In this document: positions 56,038 to 64,000 of the stretch, piece by piece | Numbering within the stretch: the first letter of the stretch is position 1 | Layout of the letters: each line of letters starts with the position of its first letter | DNA from: Thermofilum sp. | GTDB taxonomy: Archaea > Thermoproteota > Thermoprotei > Thermofilales > Thermofilaceae | Assembly (NCBI GenBank): GCA_038741495.1 | Contig: JAVYKX010000001.1 | Location: 304,918-368,917 of the forward strand | Length of the DNA stretch: 64,000 nt | Direction: 5' to 3' | Notes under the pieces: generated by a model | Databases searched by the model: none | The model's input: the letters and a program-made list of their open reading frames with translations, nothing else | What the model was told of the DNA's origin: nothing | Program-made: the position numbers and the translations under genes

Positions 56038-56829
56038 GTGTCGGCGTTGAAAGTTGCTGTTGTACTGCTGCCGGGCGAGCGCAGCTCGGAGGTTGCCGCG
56101 AGCTGGCTGGTTGGCTACCTTAGAGCTATTGGAGTGGAGCAGGTAGACTTGCTTCGCGCCGAAGACGATCTGTCGGCGATCACCTCCTCGTATCGTTCTC
56201 ACGACGCTCTAGTAGTTGTGGGAGCCTCGGGGAACCCTGACGCGGTCAGGGCTATAGCGTCGGCGCTCGGCCTGGGCGTTGAGGTGAGCGAAGAAGCGCT
56301 AACCTACGTGAGGAACTACTACTCCGATAGGTTTGAAGTTCCCGCGGACTTAGAGCGCCTCGCTCTCGTACCGGAGTTCAGCTACGTAGTGCCGAACGAG
56401 CGCGGAGCCGCTCCAGCTTTCGTCGCGAGCAGCCTAACCGAGGATAAGTTCATCGCAGGGCTTCCGCAGAGCCTCGGCGAGGCGGTCGAGTGCTTCGAGA
56501 AATCAATCCAGGACTTCTTCCGCGAAAAAACGGGAAGGCGGTTTTCGGCAACTTTCGCTTTCTACCTGGCTGGAAGCGCTCAGGCTGCCGGTGAAGTGGC
56601 CGCAAAGCTTTCCTCAAAGGTTGAAGGAGTTTTCGCCAGGGTGGATTACCGCTTCATGGGGGCGGAGGGGTTGCCTCTCGTTGTCACTATCTACGCAGCT
56701 ACAGCTGAGGAGCTCTACGAGAGGATAACCGCCGTCGAAGGCGAGTTAAAGCAGCTTGCCGAGCAGGCAGGGCTCTCAGTGCTGCAGGGTGGGATTACAG
56801 GGCAGGGCGAGGAGGAGTTAACGCTTTAA
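56038..56829 (+). CDS. Molybdopterin-binding/CinA-like domain protein
   Basis: A 263-residue protein. VAVVLLPGERSSEVAASWLVGYLRAIG and HDALVVVGASGNPDAVRAIASALG follow the MoaB/CinA N-terminal alpha/beta order. LALVPEFSYVVPNERGAAPAFV matches the CinA segment around the product loop. The usual GDE and DD motifs are weak, so nucleotide or pterin binding may differ. C-terminal half beta-alpha (VVTIYAATAEELYERI). GTG start, 3 nt after the N-glycosidase-like gene, so paired with it. Confidence 0.7.
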   Translation: MSALKVAVVLLPGERSSEVAASWLVGYLRAIGVEQVDLLRAEDDLSAITSSYRSHDALVVVGASGNPDAVRAIASALGLGVEVSEEALTYVRNYYSDRFEVPADLERLALVPEFSYVVPNERGAAPAFVASSLTEDKFIAGLPQSLGEAVECFEKSIQDFFREKTGRRFSATFAFYLAGSAQAAGEVAAKLSSKVEGVFARVDYRFMGAEGLPLVVTIYAATAEELYERITAVEGELKQLAEQAGLSVLQGGITGQGEEELTL

Positions 56830-56859
56830 TTCTCTCCACTGAGTAGCACCGGGAGCCAT

Positions 56860-57216
56860 ATGAAGGTGATTCTCGCAGAGACTGGGGAAAGGTGGAGAGT
56901 CGTCTTCAGGGATAGGGACAAGTGGCAGGTGGGCATCTACATCCCCGAGAACACTTCCGCAGAGGAGGTAGTAGTGCTTGAGAAGCACAGCTGCCCTGAG
57001 CTCTTCATTCTCCTTGAGGGGAGGATTGTGCTCGTCCTCTCCGAGGATGGTGTGAGCACAAAGGAGGTCGAGATGGAGCCTGGGAAGCTGTACATCGTGG
57101 ATGAGTGGCACAACGCTTACAGGCCCGGAGGCGGGAAGGGGGTAGCGCTGGTGGTCGAGGCACCCGACGGCGAAACAGAGTACGTGAGCCTGGAGCCAGG
57201 CTGCAGGGCTGTCTAG
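56860..57216 (+). CDS. Cupin-fold protein
   Basis: A 118-residue single cupin. LEKHSCPELFILLEGRIVLVL is motif 1 (His and Glu) and LYIVDEWHNAYRPGG holds motif 2 (His). Metal-binding small barrel; could be an isomerase, dioxygenase or sensor. ATG start 30 nt after the molybdopterin-like gene. No Cys. Substrate unknown. Confidence 0.8.
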   Translation: MKVILAETGERWRVVFRDRDKWQVGIYIPENTSAEEVVVLEKHSCPELFILLEGRIVLVLSEDGVSTKEVEMEPGKLYIVDEWHNAYRPGGGKGVALVVEAPDGETEYVSLEPGCRAV

Positions 57217-57326
57217 CGGGGCAGAGCTTCGCTCCTTCGCTTCAGCTGCCTGGAGAGGCTCCCGCTGGTCACTTCTACTGCTCCTTAAGTTTGCTCCCTT
57301 GCGGTGGGCCATCCGCCTAGAAACGG

Positions 57327-58064
57327 CTACGCGCTTATGAGCTCGTAGATCTTATCTTCTAACTGCTGGAACTGCGGAGAGCGCCTGTCCCGCGGCCTCG
57401 GTATGTCGACGGTGATTAGCCCAGCTACTCTCGCGGGCCTCGGTGTGAGCACGACGATCCTGTCGCTCATCAGGATTGCTTCGTCGACGTTATGCGTGAC
57501 CATCACTATCGCTCTGACGGTTGTGACCCCGTAGAGCCAGAGGTCGAGAACCTCTGTGCGCAGCGACTCTGCGGTTAGCGGGTCCAGCTGCGAGAACGGC
57601 TCATCCATCAGGAGGAGGGTTGGCTCAACTACGAGAGCCCTCGCGATGTTAACCCTCTGCCGCATGCCCCCGCTCAGCTCCCGCGGGTAGAAGTCCTCAA
57701 AGGGCAGCAGCCCGACTAGCGATAGGAACTTGCGCGCCTTCTCGCGCGCCTCCCGCCAGCGCGCGCCCTGAGACACTAGGGGCAGGGCTACGTTATCCAG
57801 CACGGTGAGCCACGGGAGGAGCGTGGGAGACTGGAAGACGAAGCCTATGCGCTTATCCTCCGTGTGAAAGATTATCTCGCCGCCGTCAGCTTTCTCAAGC
57901 CCCGCGATCAGTCTGAGAAGGGTGGTTTTACCGCACCCGGAGGGTCCGAGCACGGAGATGAACTCCTCGCCTATCTCCAGTGTTATCCCTCCGAGAACCT
58001 CGAGGGTCTTACCGTCCTCCCGGAAAGTCTTCCTCACGTTGTTCAGCGTAAGCACTCTAGTCAA
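57327..58064 (-). CDS. ABC transporter ATPase, nitrate/sulfonate/taurine type
   Basis: About 245 residues. Walker A GPSGCGKTT, Q-loop VFQSPTLLP, signature LSGGMRQRVNIAR and Walker B LLLMDEPFSQLD, then the switch His in VMVTHNVDEA. The NrtD/SsuB/TauB group. TTG 58064 lies just past the permease stop; an in-frame upstream start at 58091 would overlap it by 26 nt, and GTG 58055 is another option. The substrate-binding protein is not nearby. Confidence 0.9.
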   Translation of the reverse strand: MTRVLTLNNVRKTFREDGKTLEVLGGITLEIGEEFISVLGPSGCGKTTLLRLIAGLEKADGGEIIFHTEDKRIGFVFQSPTLLPWLTVLDNVALPLVSQGARWREAREKARKFLSLVGLLPFEDFYPRELSGGMRQRVNIARALVVEPTLLLMDEPFSQLDPLTAESLRTEVLDLWLYGVTTVRAIVMVTHNVDEAILMSDRIVVLTPRPARVAGLITVDIPRPRDRRSPQFQQLEDKIYELISA

Positions 58065-58065
58065 G

Positions 58066-59577
58066 CTACTCGCCCCCGTACCTTTTCTCAATGAACCTGA
58101 AAATCCTTACCCATAGGGTCTTGTTAACAAAAACTATGAAGAGCGAAAGAGATAAAGACGTGAGAACCAGCCCCAGGCTATCTCCCCGCTCGGCCAGCCT
58201 GCTGATCATGCTCCCCACGCCTCCCATGTCGAACACCATGCTGCCGGCGCTGATGTACTCTGCAACTATGCTGGCGTTCCAGGCCCCTCCCCACGCGCTG
58301 AGCGCTCCAGTCGCGAGAGAGGGCAGCAGGCTGGGCACGAAGAAGTACCGGAAGTAGACTGCGCTGCGCAAGCGGTAAACTGCCGCCATTTCCGCCAGGT
58401 CCTGCCTCACGCTCGCCAACCCGTATATGATCAGGTTGAAGTACAGGTACCAGAAGGCGCCCTGGAGCAGAACGACCATCATCACCGCGTAGGGTCCCCA
58501 CGCGAAGCTTAGAGCGATCCCGCTCAGAAGGGGCCACCACACCACCGCAGGCACCGAGGCGAGGAGCTCGCCCGCCAGGCTCACAAACTGGCTGAGAAAA
58601 GGCTTCACATGTGCAAGGTAGGCTACCCCGAGCGAGAACGTTACCGAGATGAGGAGGATCGCTGCCACGCGGGTCACGCTCACGAGCAGCTCGAAGGGAA
58701 ACTCGGCGAGAGTTTCCAGAACTCTCTCGACCGGGAGAGGCTGGTAGCTTCTGAGCAAAGTCAGGAGAACGGCTCCCGCCAGAAACGCTCCAAGCACTTT
58801 CCTCGCCAAGCCCGGGATAGCCGCCTTCGGTAACCGAGCTTCGAGAAATAGAGCAGCCCAGGTCAGCCCCCTCCAGAGGGAGCTGACGGCGAGGTGCACG
58901 TACTTGTACACGCTGCGCGAACCCAGAAGCGGAAGATTCAGAGTCGCCGCGGCAGCCGGGTTCCAAACGAGAGCATAGGTCGCCAGGATCACGGTCACCA
59001 GCATAACTATCCCGGCGTAGAGGTTCTCCTGATCCCCTCTTGAGAAGCTCTCGAGGATGAAGCTCCCGATCCCCTTCAAGCGGTACTCCGCCTCACCGAG
59101 GCTGAGAACCTCGGCAGACGTAAGGAAGAACCAGCCGCCAGCCCAGGAGACGAGGCTGTTAGCCACCAGGGAGGCTCTGCACGCGGGCACGTAAACGTAG
59201 AAGAAGCGGGCCGCGCTCCCCAACCTGTAAACTCTAGCCATTTCGAAAAGCGAGGGGTCCAGAGCCTTTATCGACGTGTAAACCCCGAAAATCATATTCC
59301 ACACTAGGCTCGTGGTGATGAGAAAAATGGCAGCGAGCTCCAGGCCCGCCGCGCCGGGCAGGAGCCTAGCAAAGAGGAGGAGCGCCGCGGGGAAGAAACC
59401 GAGGATGGGGATCGACTGGAGAATGTCGAGAATCGGCAGCAGCACTCTTTCGACAGTCCTGCTGCGGGCCATCCAGCTGCCTAGCATCACCGCAAGGGTC
59501 ACCGAGACGATGTAGGCAACGATCATTCTCGCTAAGCTGAGCGCGCTGGACTCGAGCAGTGCAGCCCACTCTGGCAT
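58066..59577 (-). CDS. Fused double ABC permease, nitrate/sulfonate type
   Basis: A 503-residue protein of two permease domains in tandem. Each has the EAA-type coupling loop: one near 100-150 (IKALDPSLFEMARVYRLGSAARFFYVYVPACRA, split into short motifs such as ARVYRLGS), the second near 395-425 (VRQDLAEMAAVYRLRSA). Each half has five or six hydrophobic helices. Fused permeases of this kind are known in archaea with a stand-alone or fused AAA_assoc_C partner, which is divergent here at 59668. ATG start. Confidence 0.87.
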   Translation of the reverse strand: MPEWAALLESSALSLARMIVAYIVSVTLAVMLGSWMARSRTVERVLLPILDILQSIPILGFFPAALLLFARLLPGAAGLELAAIFLITTSLVWNMIFGVYTSIKALDPSLFEMARVYRLGSAARFFYVYVPACRASLVANSLVSWAGGWFFLTSAEVLSLGEAEYRLKGIGSFILESFSRGDQENLYAGIVMLVTVILATYALVWNPAAAATLNLPLLGSRSVYKYVHLAVSSLWRGLTWAALFLEARLPKAAIPGLARKVLGAFLAGAVLLTLLRSYQPLPVERVLETLAEFPFELLVSVTRVAAILLISVTFSLGVAYLAHVKPFLSQFVSLAGELLASVPAVVWWPLLSGIALSFAWGPYAVMMVVLLQGAFWYLYFNLIIYGLASVRQDLAEMAAVYRLRSAVYFRYFFVPSLLPSLATGALSAWGGAWNASIVAEYISAGSMVFDMGGVGSMISRLAERGDSLGLVLTSLSLSLFIVFVNKTLWVRIFRFIEKRYGGE

Positions 59578-59635
59578 GCAGACCGCCTGTAACCCCCGCA
59601 GGCTCAGGTATGGAAAGTTTATTAACCATTCCCAA

Positions 59636-59644
59636 GATTTAACA
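59636..59644 (+). promoter_or_regulatory. TATA-like box of the AAA_assoc_C gene
   Basis: GATTTAACA centred about 28 nt before GTG 59668, in the divergent spacer with the permease gene. Confidence 0.4.
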
Positions 59645-59667
59645 CAGTGGCACGGTGATGGGGCGAG

Positions 59668-60156
59668 GTGTCACAGGACACGAGTAGAAGGAGGAAGGTT
59701 TTACTTCCACATGACCTCACTCCCGACCACCTCCTGGGTTTCCTCGAGCTGCTGCATAGCCTAGGTGGTAGCATAGACTCCATGTACGTCGGGGACTCAT
59801 TGAACGAGAACGTTTCCATGCTCCCACACGCCATCGACGTCGCGGAGGCTCTAGGCCTGGTAGCTCAGGAGCACGGTAACCTGCAGATAACGGAGGCTGG
59901 GAGGAGGATCGTAAAAGGCGACCCGAAGAGCGTGAGGAGAGAGTTGAGGAAGCTTGTGGACAAAATAGAGCCTTTGGGAGAGCTCGTCAACCTGCTTAGG
60001 GAGAAGGCGTCGCTTAGCATCGACGAGTTCATGGAGCTTGTGGAGAAGTACTACCCCGGGAACGCTGAGGAAGCTGCCAAGAACCTGCTGATCTGGGGTG
60101 CTTTCCTCCACCTATTCAAGATGGACGAGGACGACGAGGAGATAAGACCTTTTTAA
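59668..60156 (+). CDS. Stand-alone AAA_assoc_C domain protein, transporter-linked
   Basis: A 162-residue protein matching the AAA_assoc_C family, which in bacteria is usually the C-terminal part of a nitrate/sulfonate-type ABC ATPase. LPHDLTPDHLLGFLELLHSLGG, ALGLVAQEHGNLQITEAGRRIV (a winged-helix-like element) and NLLIWGAFLHLFKMDEDDEEI. Here it is a separate gene, divergent from the transporter. It may sense substrate and gate transport or transcription. GTG start. Confidence 0.8.
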   Translation: MSQDTSRRRKVLLPHDLTPDHLLGFLELLHSLGGSIDSMYVGDSLNENVSMLPHAIDVAEALGLVAQEHGNLQITEAGRRIVKGDPKSVRRELRKLVDKIEPLGELVNLLREKASLSIDEFMELVEKYYPGNAEEAAKNLLIWGAFLHLFKMDEDDEEIRPF

Positions 60157-60235
60157 CCCCATTCCTGTTATTTAGCGTGCATGATGAGGTTCGCTAGAGC
60201 CGAGCCGTGAGGCCTACGGCGGAGGCTGATGCGCT

Positions 60236-60727
60236 CTAGAGGAGTGTCAGCTGTCCCCCCTTCCTCTCGCGAGGGGCGATCTCCGGGAAGCTGTCTCTCA
60301 CGGGCAGGTACACCTTCTCGTAGAAGTCTCTCTGGCTCAGCAGCACCCTCTTATCGAAGCTCCCAACATACTCGAGTGCAAGCCTCCACGCTTCTTCGAA
60401 GGACACTTCCTCCTCAATCTTCCTCGCTACCTCCCGCTCGAAGTCCTCGGGCCTCTGCTCCACCCCTCCCATCACGAACCACCCGTTGGGGCTGACGTAG
60501 GCTTGCTCGTCTCCGACGTAGATAATGCTTCTCTCCCCCTCAACCTCCGCTCCGGCTCCGGTCGCTCGAGGCCTCGAAGCTGCTGCAGGGACACCTCTTC
60601 TCTTCGCCCAAGCGTAGAAGATAGCCCGGTTAAGCCCGAAGGAGAATGCCCTCTCTTTATCTCCGGTGAGAATGTAGTATCTCGCAGCCTGGAGCAGCGC
60701 CATTACCTGGAAGCGGCCCACCACCAT
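60236..60727 (-). CDS. Unrecognised protein
   Basis: A 163-residue protein. N-terminal helices (MALLQAARYYILTGDKERAFSFGLNRAIFYAWAKRRG in two parts), strand IIYVGDEQAYVSPNGWFVMGG, and long C-terminal helices (EEVARKIEEEVSFEEAWRLALEYVG). The strand part could be a sensor hairpin. No metal or nucleotide motif. ATG start; TATA not evident. 32 nt before adk on the same strand, perhaps in one transcript with it. Confidence 0.6.
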   Translation of the reverse strand: MVVGRFQVMALLQAARYYILTGDKERAFSFGLNRAIFYAWAKRRGVPAAASRPRATGAGAEVEGERSIIYVGDEQAYVSPNGWFVMGGVEQRPEDFEREVARKIEEEVSFEEAWRLALEYVGSFDKRVLLSQRDFYEKVYLPVRDSFPEIAPRERKGGQLTLL

Positions 60728-60758
60728 GCTACTTAGGAGAGTAAAGCAGCGGGAGAAA

Positions 60759-61433
60759 TTAGTAACTTTCAGGCGGGATCCTCACAGCTCTCTCGGCGAG
60801 AATGCTCAGGAGCTTCGGCACACCCACTACGGAATCCACGTTAGCGTCGAACTCCAGCAGCTTCCCTAGCTTCCTATAGAACTCGACGACCTCGCTTACC
60901 TCCTCGTAGTAGATTCTTACACGCTTTGCTACTACAGACGGGTCGTCATCGCTCCTACGGGCTAGAGGTGTACCGCAAGTGTCGCAAAATCCTTCTCTAG
61001 TCGGCGGCCTCCAGGTTACGTGGTAGACGCGGCCGCATGCGGGGCAGTAGAGCCTGCCCGCGAGCCTGGAAACTATGGTCTCGATGCTTGCTCTAAGAGC
61101 TACTGCAGCGTCAGCGGGGGCTAAGCTTTCGAGAAACCTTGCCTGGCTGATAGTTCTTGGGTAGCCGTCCAGGACGTACCCTCTCCTACACTCCTCTAGA
61201 GAGAGGTAGTTGCAGAGTACTTGGTTAACGATCTCGTCCGGCACGAGAAGCCCTCGCTCCACAAAGTAGCGGGCTTTCACTCCCAGCTCCGTCCCCGCGG
61301 CTATCTCCCTCCTGAGGAGCTCCCCCGTGGAGATGTGGGGAATGCCGAAAGCCCTCGAGATGGCTGAAGCGTAGGTACCTTTCCCCACGCCGGGCGGCCC
61401 CAGGATGACTACTCTCAGCCTTTCCACCAGCAA
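60759..61433 (-). CDS. adk: Adenylate kinase, zinc-bearing LID
   Basis: A 224-residue enzyme that converts ATP and AMP to two ADP. P-loop GPPGVGKGT at 12-20, AMP site HISTGELLRREI, YVLDGYPRT near 105, and a LID with CPACG...CDTCG zinc cysteines near 133-160. The family's typical length and order are complete. TTG start behind a TATA box (TTTTATTAAT, about 61450-61462, minus strand) shared with the divergent transglutaminase gene. Confidence 0.95.
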   Translation of the reverse strand: MLVERLRVVILGPPGVGKGTYASAISRAFGIPHISTGELLRREIAAGTELGVKARYFVERGLLVPDEIVNQVLCNYLSLEECRRGYVLDGYPRTISQARFLESLAPADAAVALRASIETIVSRLAGRLYCPACGRVYHVTWRPPTREGFCDTCGTPLARRSDDDPSVVAKRVRIYYEEVSEVVEFYRKLGKLLEFDANVDSVVGVPKLLSILAERAVRIPPESY

Positions 61434-61448
61434 GTTAGCAACATGGCT

Positions 61449-61462
61449 TATTAATAAAATTA
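61449..61462. promoter_or_regulatory. Divergent TATA-like element between adk and the transglutaminase gene
   Basis: ATTAATAAAAT on the plus strand reads ATTTTATTAAT on the minus. It is about 26 nt from the adk start and some 54 nt before ATG 61508. Confidence 0.4.
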
Positions 61463-61507
61463 GCTATGAAGAGCGCCTTTAATCACCATGCGCGGGCTCG
61501 GGGTGTG

Positions 61508-62884
61508 ATGAGCGAAAACGTGCTAGAGTTCATGAGAGAGCCGCTGCCGCAGGATCTTCAGGTTCTCGTAAAGTCGGGGCGCTACTCGGAGGCTAAGTCC
61601 CTTATTCTCGAGCTATTGAGGGGGGCGGGGAGCCCCCTGAGGGAGCGTCTGCTCTTCGAACTGGATCGCATGGAGAGGCTGCGCCACGAGTTCCCGTACT
61701 CTCTCGAAGAAGCGTACGCGATCGCTTCCGCAGAGGTGCGCGAGCTATCGATGGACGAGTTCAGGTCTCTCCTCGGAAGAGGCTGCGTTGACCACGTCCT
61801 CGTCGACGGGCAGGTCAAAGTCCTGAGGAGGTTTCTACCAAACATGTTCTGGCTGTGCCCTGAGCTAAGGAAGCGCAGGCTGCGCGGCGAGGACGAGAGG
61901 GAGGTGATCGCTAGGGAGGTGCTGCGCGGGCGGGCTGAGCGGGTGGTGGAGGCTGCGAGGGCTAGAGGAGGCGGTTATGTCCTACCTCTGAGGTACAGGG
62001 TGAGAGCACGCCTACGGGTCCTCAAGCCGAGCGAATACCCTCTCCGCGTCTGGATACCTCTGCCGAGGCAGGACGAGCTGCACCCCGAGGTGAGGATCCT
62101 GAAAGCGAGCCCTGAGCCGAAGCGTGTGGCACCGCCCGACCACCCGCAGCGCACTGTATACTTCGAGCTGGAGGCCGGTAGCGAGGTTGAGCTAACCTAC
62201 GAGTACGTCTCCAGAGGTTTCCACGTGCAAGTCGACCCGAAAGAGGTCTCGGGCGAAGTCCCCGGTGAGCTGGAGGTGTACCTTGCCGAGAGGCCGCCGC
62301 ACATCGTCTTCACACCCGCACTAAGAGAGCTCGCAGAGCGCATAGTTGGAGGTGAAACGAACCCCTACCTCAAGGCGAGAAAGATCTGGGACTGGATCAC
62401 CTCGAACGTCAGGTACACCTACGCTATGGATTACGCGCTGTACGACAACATCAGCGAGTACGTAGCTACGCACCTGAGAGGTGATTGCGGCATGCAAGCA
62501 CTGCTTTTCATCACGCTCTGCCGCATCGTTGGGGTGCCTGCGCGCTGGCAGTCCGGGTGGTACATGAACCCGGTGTCTCCGGGGATGCACGACTGGGCGC
62601 AGTTCTACGTAGAGCCCTACGGCTGGCTGTACGCAGATCCGAGCTTCGGCGGAAGAAGGAGGGGAGAGCTATGGCGCCCCGAGTTCTACTTCGGCTCGAT
62701 CGAAGGCTACAGGTTAGCGGCTAACGTTGAAGTCTCTGCTCAGTTCGACCCACCGAAGAGGTTCTTCCGCTCCGACCCTGTGGACAGCCAGAGAGGTGAG
62801 GTCGAAGCGGAGGACAGGAACCTGTACTACGACGAGTGGGAGTTCTCCCTAGACATCCTAGGCGTTGAGAGACTGCCAGAGTAG
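61508..62884 (+). CDS. Transglutaminase-like protein
   Basis: About 458 residues. The N-terminal 200 residues are helical and unrecognised, with a beta domain after it (YRVRARLRVLKPSEYPLRVWIPLPR, as in transglutaminase-core N-terminal regions). The catalytic triad is Cys in LRGDCGMQALL, His in GMHDWAQFY and Asp in YADPSFGG. No signal peptide, so cytoplasmic. Such enzymes in archaea probably hydrolyse or cross-link peptides. ATG 61508 preferred; an upstream frame start at 61466 lies too near the TATA box. Confidence 0.83.
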   Translation: MSENVLEFMREPLPQDLQVLVKSGRYSEAKSLILELLRGAGSPLRERLLFELDRMERLRHEFPYSLEEAYAIASAEVRELSMDEFRSLLGRGCVDHVLVDGQVKVLRRFLPNMFWLCPELRKRRLRGEDEREVIAREVLRGRAERVVEAARARGGGYVLPLRYRVRARLRVLKPSEYPLRVWIPLPRQDELHPEVRILKASPEPKRVAPPDHPQRTVYFELEAGSEVELTYEYVSRGFHVQVDPKEVSGEVPGELEVYLAERPPHIVFTPALRELAERIVGGETNPYLKARKIWDWITSNVRYTYAMDYALYDNISEYVATHLRGDCGMQALLFITLCRIVGVPARWQSGWYMNPVSPGMHDWAQFYVEPYGWLYADPSFGGRRRGELWRPEFYFGSIEGYRLAANVEVSAQFDPPKRFFRSDPVDSQRGEVEAEDRNLYYDEWEFSLDILGVERLPE

Positions 62885-62945
62885 CGGATCAAGCACTTGT
62901 AACTATTTCAACAAAATGCAGTTTTCCCGGAAGGTATCGAGAGAA

Positions 62946-62954
62946 ATATTTATA
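62946..62954 (+). promoter_or_regulatory. TATA box before the S component at 62969
   Basis: ATATTTATA, strong, centred about 19 nt before GTG 62969 and about 28 nt before an in-frame GTG at 62978, so 62978 may be the true start. Confidence 0.5.
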
Positions 62955-62968
62955 AGTAGATTGCTATC

Positions 62969-63817
62969 GTGAAACATGTGGTGCAGCAGAGAGCGCTGGG
63001 AATTATAGCCATAGCAGCAGGGCTCCTGGTAACGGCTCTCATCATCTATGCCTTCTACGAGGCCTACCGAGCAAGGCCCGATAGCCCCTTCAGCGAGTTC
63101 ATAATCTCTAAAGCCTTCCTCGGCTCGCACCCGATAGTTTACGCCATTGGCGCCATCGTGTGGATTATAGGGACGCTGATCTTCATCGTGGAGCTTGCGG
63201 GCTACACACCCACGCTACGAGGTCTGAGGAAGAGCGGTATGGGCGTAGCGAGCTGGAGCGTTATCGACACCGCGCTGACCGCGCTCAGTGCCGCCGTCTA
63301 CGGAGCTCTCCTGGCGGCTACAGCCCCGCTGGTAATCTTCCCCGGCTTCACCTGGCTTAGGCCCGCGAACTCTCTAGCACCCCTCTTCGGCATGTTTTTC
63401 GGCATCCCCGGCTGCTTCGGAGTAGCTCTGGGCAACCTCATCGCCGACATCGTCGGGGGATTCTTCGGCGTTGGCTCGATAGGCGGCTTCGTAGGCAACT
63501 TCCTCATAGCTTACCTCCCCTACAAATTCGTGAGAGACCATACCTTCTCGACGTCCGCATCGGTTGGAGAGTTCTACCTGTGGGGAGTGCTAGTCCAGGC
63601 TATTGTTAGCGCCCTCTACATCTGCTGGTGGCTGGACGTGATGCAGAACGTTGTCGGGCTACCTATCTTCGTGACGTGGGGGATCATCGCCCCCTCGATA
63701 CTTTCCAACAACATTGTTGTCAACGCGACTCTCTCGCCGATCTTGGGCCGCGTCCTCTACCCGCTAATCAAAGGCCGCGGGCTCTACTGGAGAGACCGCG
63801 TCAGGCCCCTCGCCTAA
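62969..63817 (+). CDS. ECF transporter S component-like membrane protein
   Basis: A 282-residue membrane protein with an extra N-terminal pair of helices, then an S-component core: VASWSVIDTALTALSAAVYGALLA, RPANSLAPLFGMFFGIPGCFGVALGNLIADIVGGFF and VGNFLIAYLPYKF. The GNLIADIVGG stretch is typical of ECF substrate-binding subunits. An EcfT gene follows. GTG 62969 or 62978. Cargo unknown; size is above average for the family. Confidence 0.77.
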   Translation: MKHVVQQRALGIIAIAAGLLVTALIIYAFYEAYRARPDSPFSEFIISKAFLGSHPIVYAIGAIVWIIGTLIFIVELAGYTPTLRGLRKSGMGVASWSVIDTALTALSAAVYGALLAATAPLVIFPGFTWLRPANSLAPLFGMFFGIPGCFGVALGNLIADIVGGFFGVGSIGGFVGNFLIAYLPYKFVRDHTFSTSASVGEFYLWGVLVQAIVSALYICWWLDVMQNVVGLPIFVTWGIIAPSILSNNIVVNATLSPILGRVLYPLIKGRGLYWRDRVRPLA

Positions 63818-63850
63818 GCTTCGCCCTTTTGAAATGAGTTTTTTACCGCT

Positions 63851-63859
63851 CGTATAGTT
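63851..63859 (+). promoter_or_regulatory. TATA-like box of the EcfT gene
   Basis: CGTATAGTT centred about 24-26 nt before GTG 63879. Confidence 0.35.
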
Positions 63860-63878
63860 TTGTGGGGGGCGGCGTCCC

Positions 63879-64000
63879 GTGCTCTCCGGAATGTACGTTG
63901 AAAGAAAGTCTCTCTTTCACTCCCTCGACCCTAGGGTGAAGCTCGCCTGGACACTCCTCGTCCTATTTTCTTCGATTGCCGCGCAGCATAACGGCTTGAA
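63879..64000 (+). CDS. ECF transporter T component, 3' end cut by window
   Basis: The first 40 residues of an EcfT-type membrane protein: LFHSLDPRVKLAWTLLVLFSS is the classic N-terminus. It continues in frame to the window end. Start GTG 63879 or ATG 63891. It lies 61 nt after the S component, so an S-T (and probably A) transporter operon runs on past the window. Confidence 0.85.
   Translation, partial: MLSGMYVERKSLFHSLDPRVKLAWTLLVLFSSIAAQHNGL

Overview
The window comes from a hyperthermophilic crenarchaeon (Thermoproteota). A Thermofilum-like relative is my best guess, but this is inference from gene families and not a database match. The signs are dense GC-rich coding on both strands, many GTG and TTG starts, and many genes with a TATA-like box centred about 26 nt before the start codon, which means leaderless mRNAs. 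There is also a tRNA-Gln with a short intron outside the anticodon loop, and archaeal families such as ThiN-domain regulators, TrmB, a Mrp/MinD-type HypB, DUF4443, AAA_assoc_C and type IV pilins.

Layout. 1-9 kb: a partial aminotransferase; an operon of a Ras-like GTPase and three unrecognised proteins joined by 4-nt overlaps; a small protein, an anchored exported protein and a SPASM radical SAM enzyme; a LysE exporter; and a B12-binding radical SAM protein. 9-18 kb: a TrmB regulator; a ThiR-like regulator divergent from a YkoE-type ECF transporter (S, double ATPase, T); another S component; an FkbM methyltransferase; and nucleoside salvage genes (phosphorylase, amidohydrolase). 18-21 kb: a gene-poor accessory stretch with an AT-rich spacer, an orphan antitoxin-like gene, GC-rich hairpins, a VapBC pair, a possible gene remnant and the tRNA-Gln.

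21-29 kb is a hydrogen-metabolism block. It holds a TudS-like protein, a maturation endopeptidase, a hypA-hypB(MinD type)-unknown-unknown operon, and a Tat-exported, membrane-anchored [NiFe] hydrogenase (small subunit, cytochrome b, large subunit). The small subunit lacks one normal proximal-cluster cysteine and has Asp there. 29-46 kb is mostly housekeeping: phosphoglycolate phosphatase, a bactofilin-like protein with a winged-helix regulator, a CPBP protease, glutamate dehydrogenase, two pilin-like genes, an APC permease, a roadblock plus SLOG pair, DUF89, FdhE, TldD/TldE, an AmmeMemoRadiSam enzyme, a thioredoxin reductase-like protein and CYTH.

46-64 kb: an HTH protein, a small metallopeptidase, an AbrB/PIN toxin-antitoxin pair, an alanine-type aminotransferase and a DsbA-like anchored protein. 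Next come a probable cobalamin-uptake group (ECF S component, DUF4430, DUF4443 regulator), an Lrp regulator, a nucleotide N-hydrolase-like protein, a molybdopterin-binding-like protein and a cupin. The window closes with a nitrate/sulfonate-type ABC transporter (fused permease, ATPase) divergent from a stand-alone AAA_assoc_C protein, adenylate kinase, a transglutaminase-like protein, and another ECF S component followed by an EcfT gene that runs off the end.

The strongest leads for new biology are the GTPase operon, the two unknown genes in the hyp operon, the unusual hydrogenase cluster ligands, the SPASM locus, the stand-alone AAA_assoc_C regulator and the roadblock/SLOG pair. No rRNA, complete insertion sequence or CRISPR array was found.
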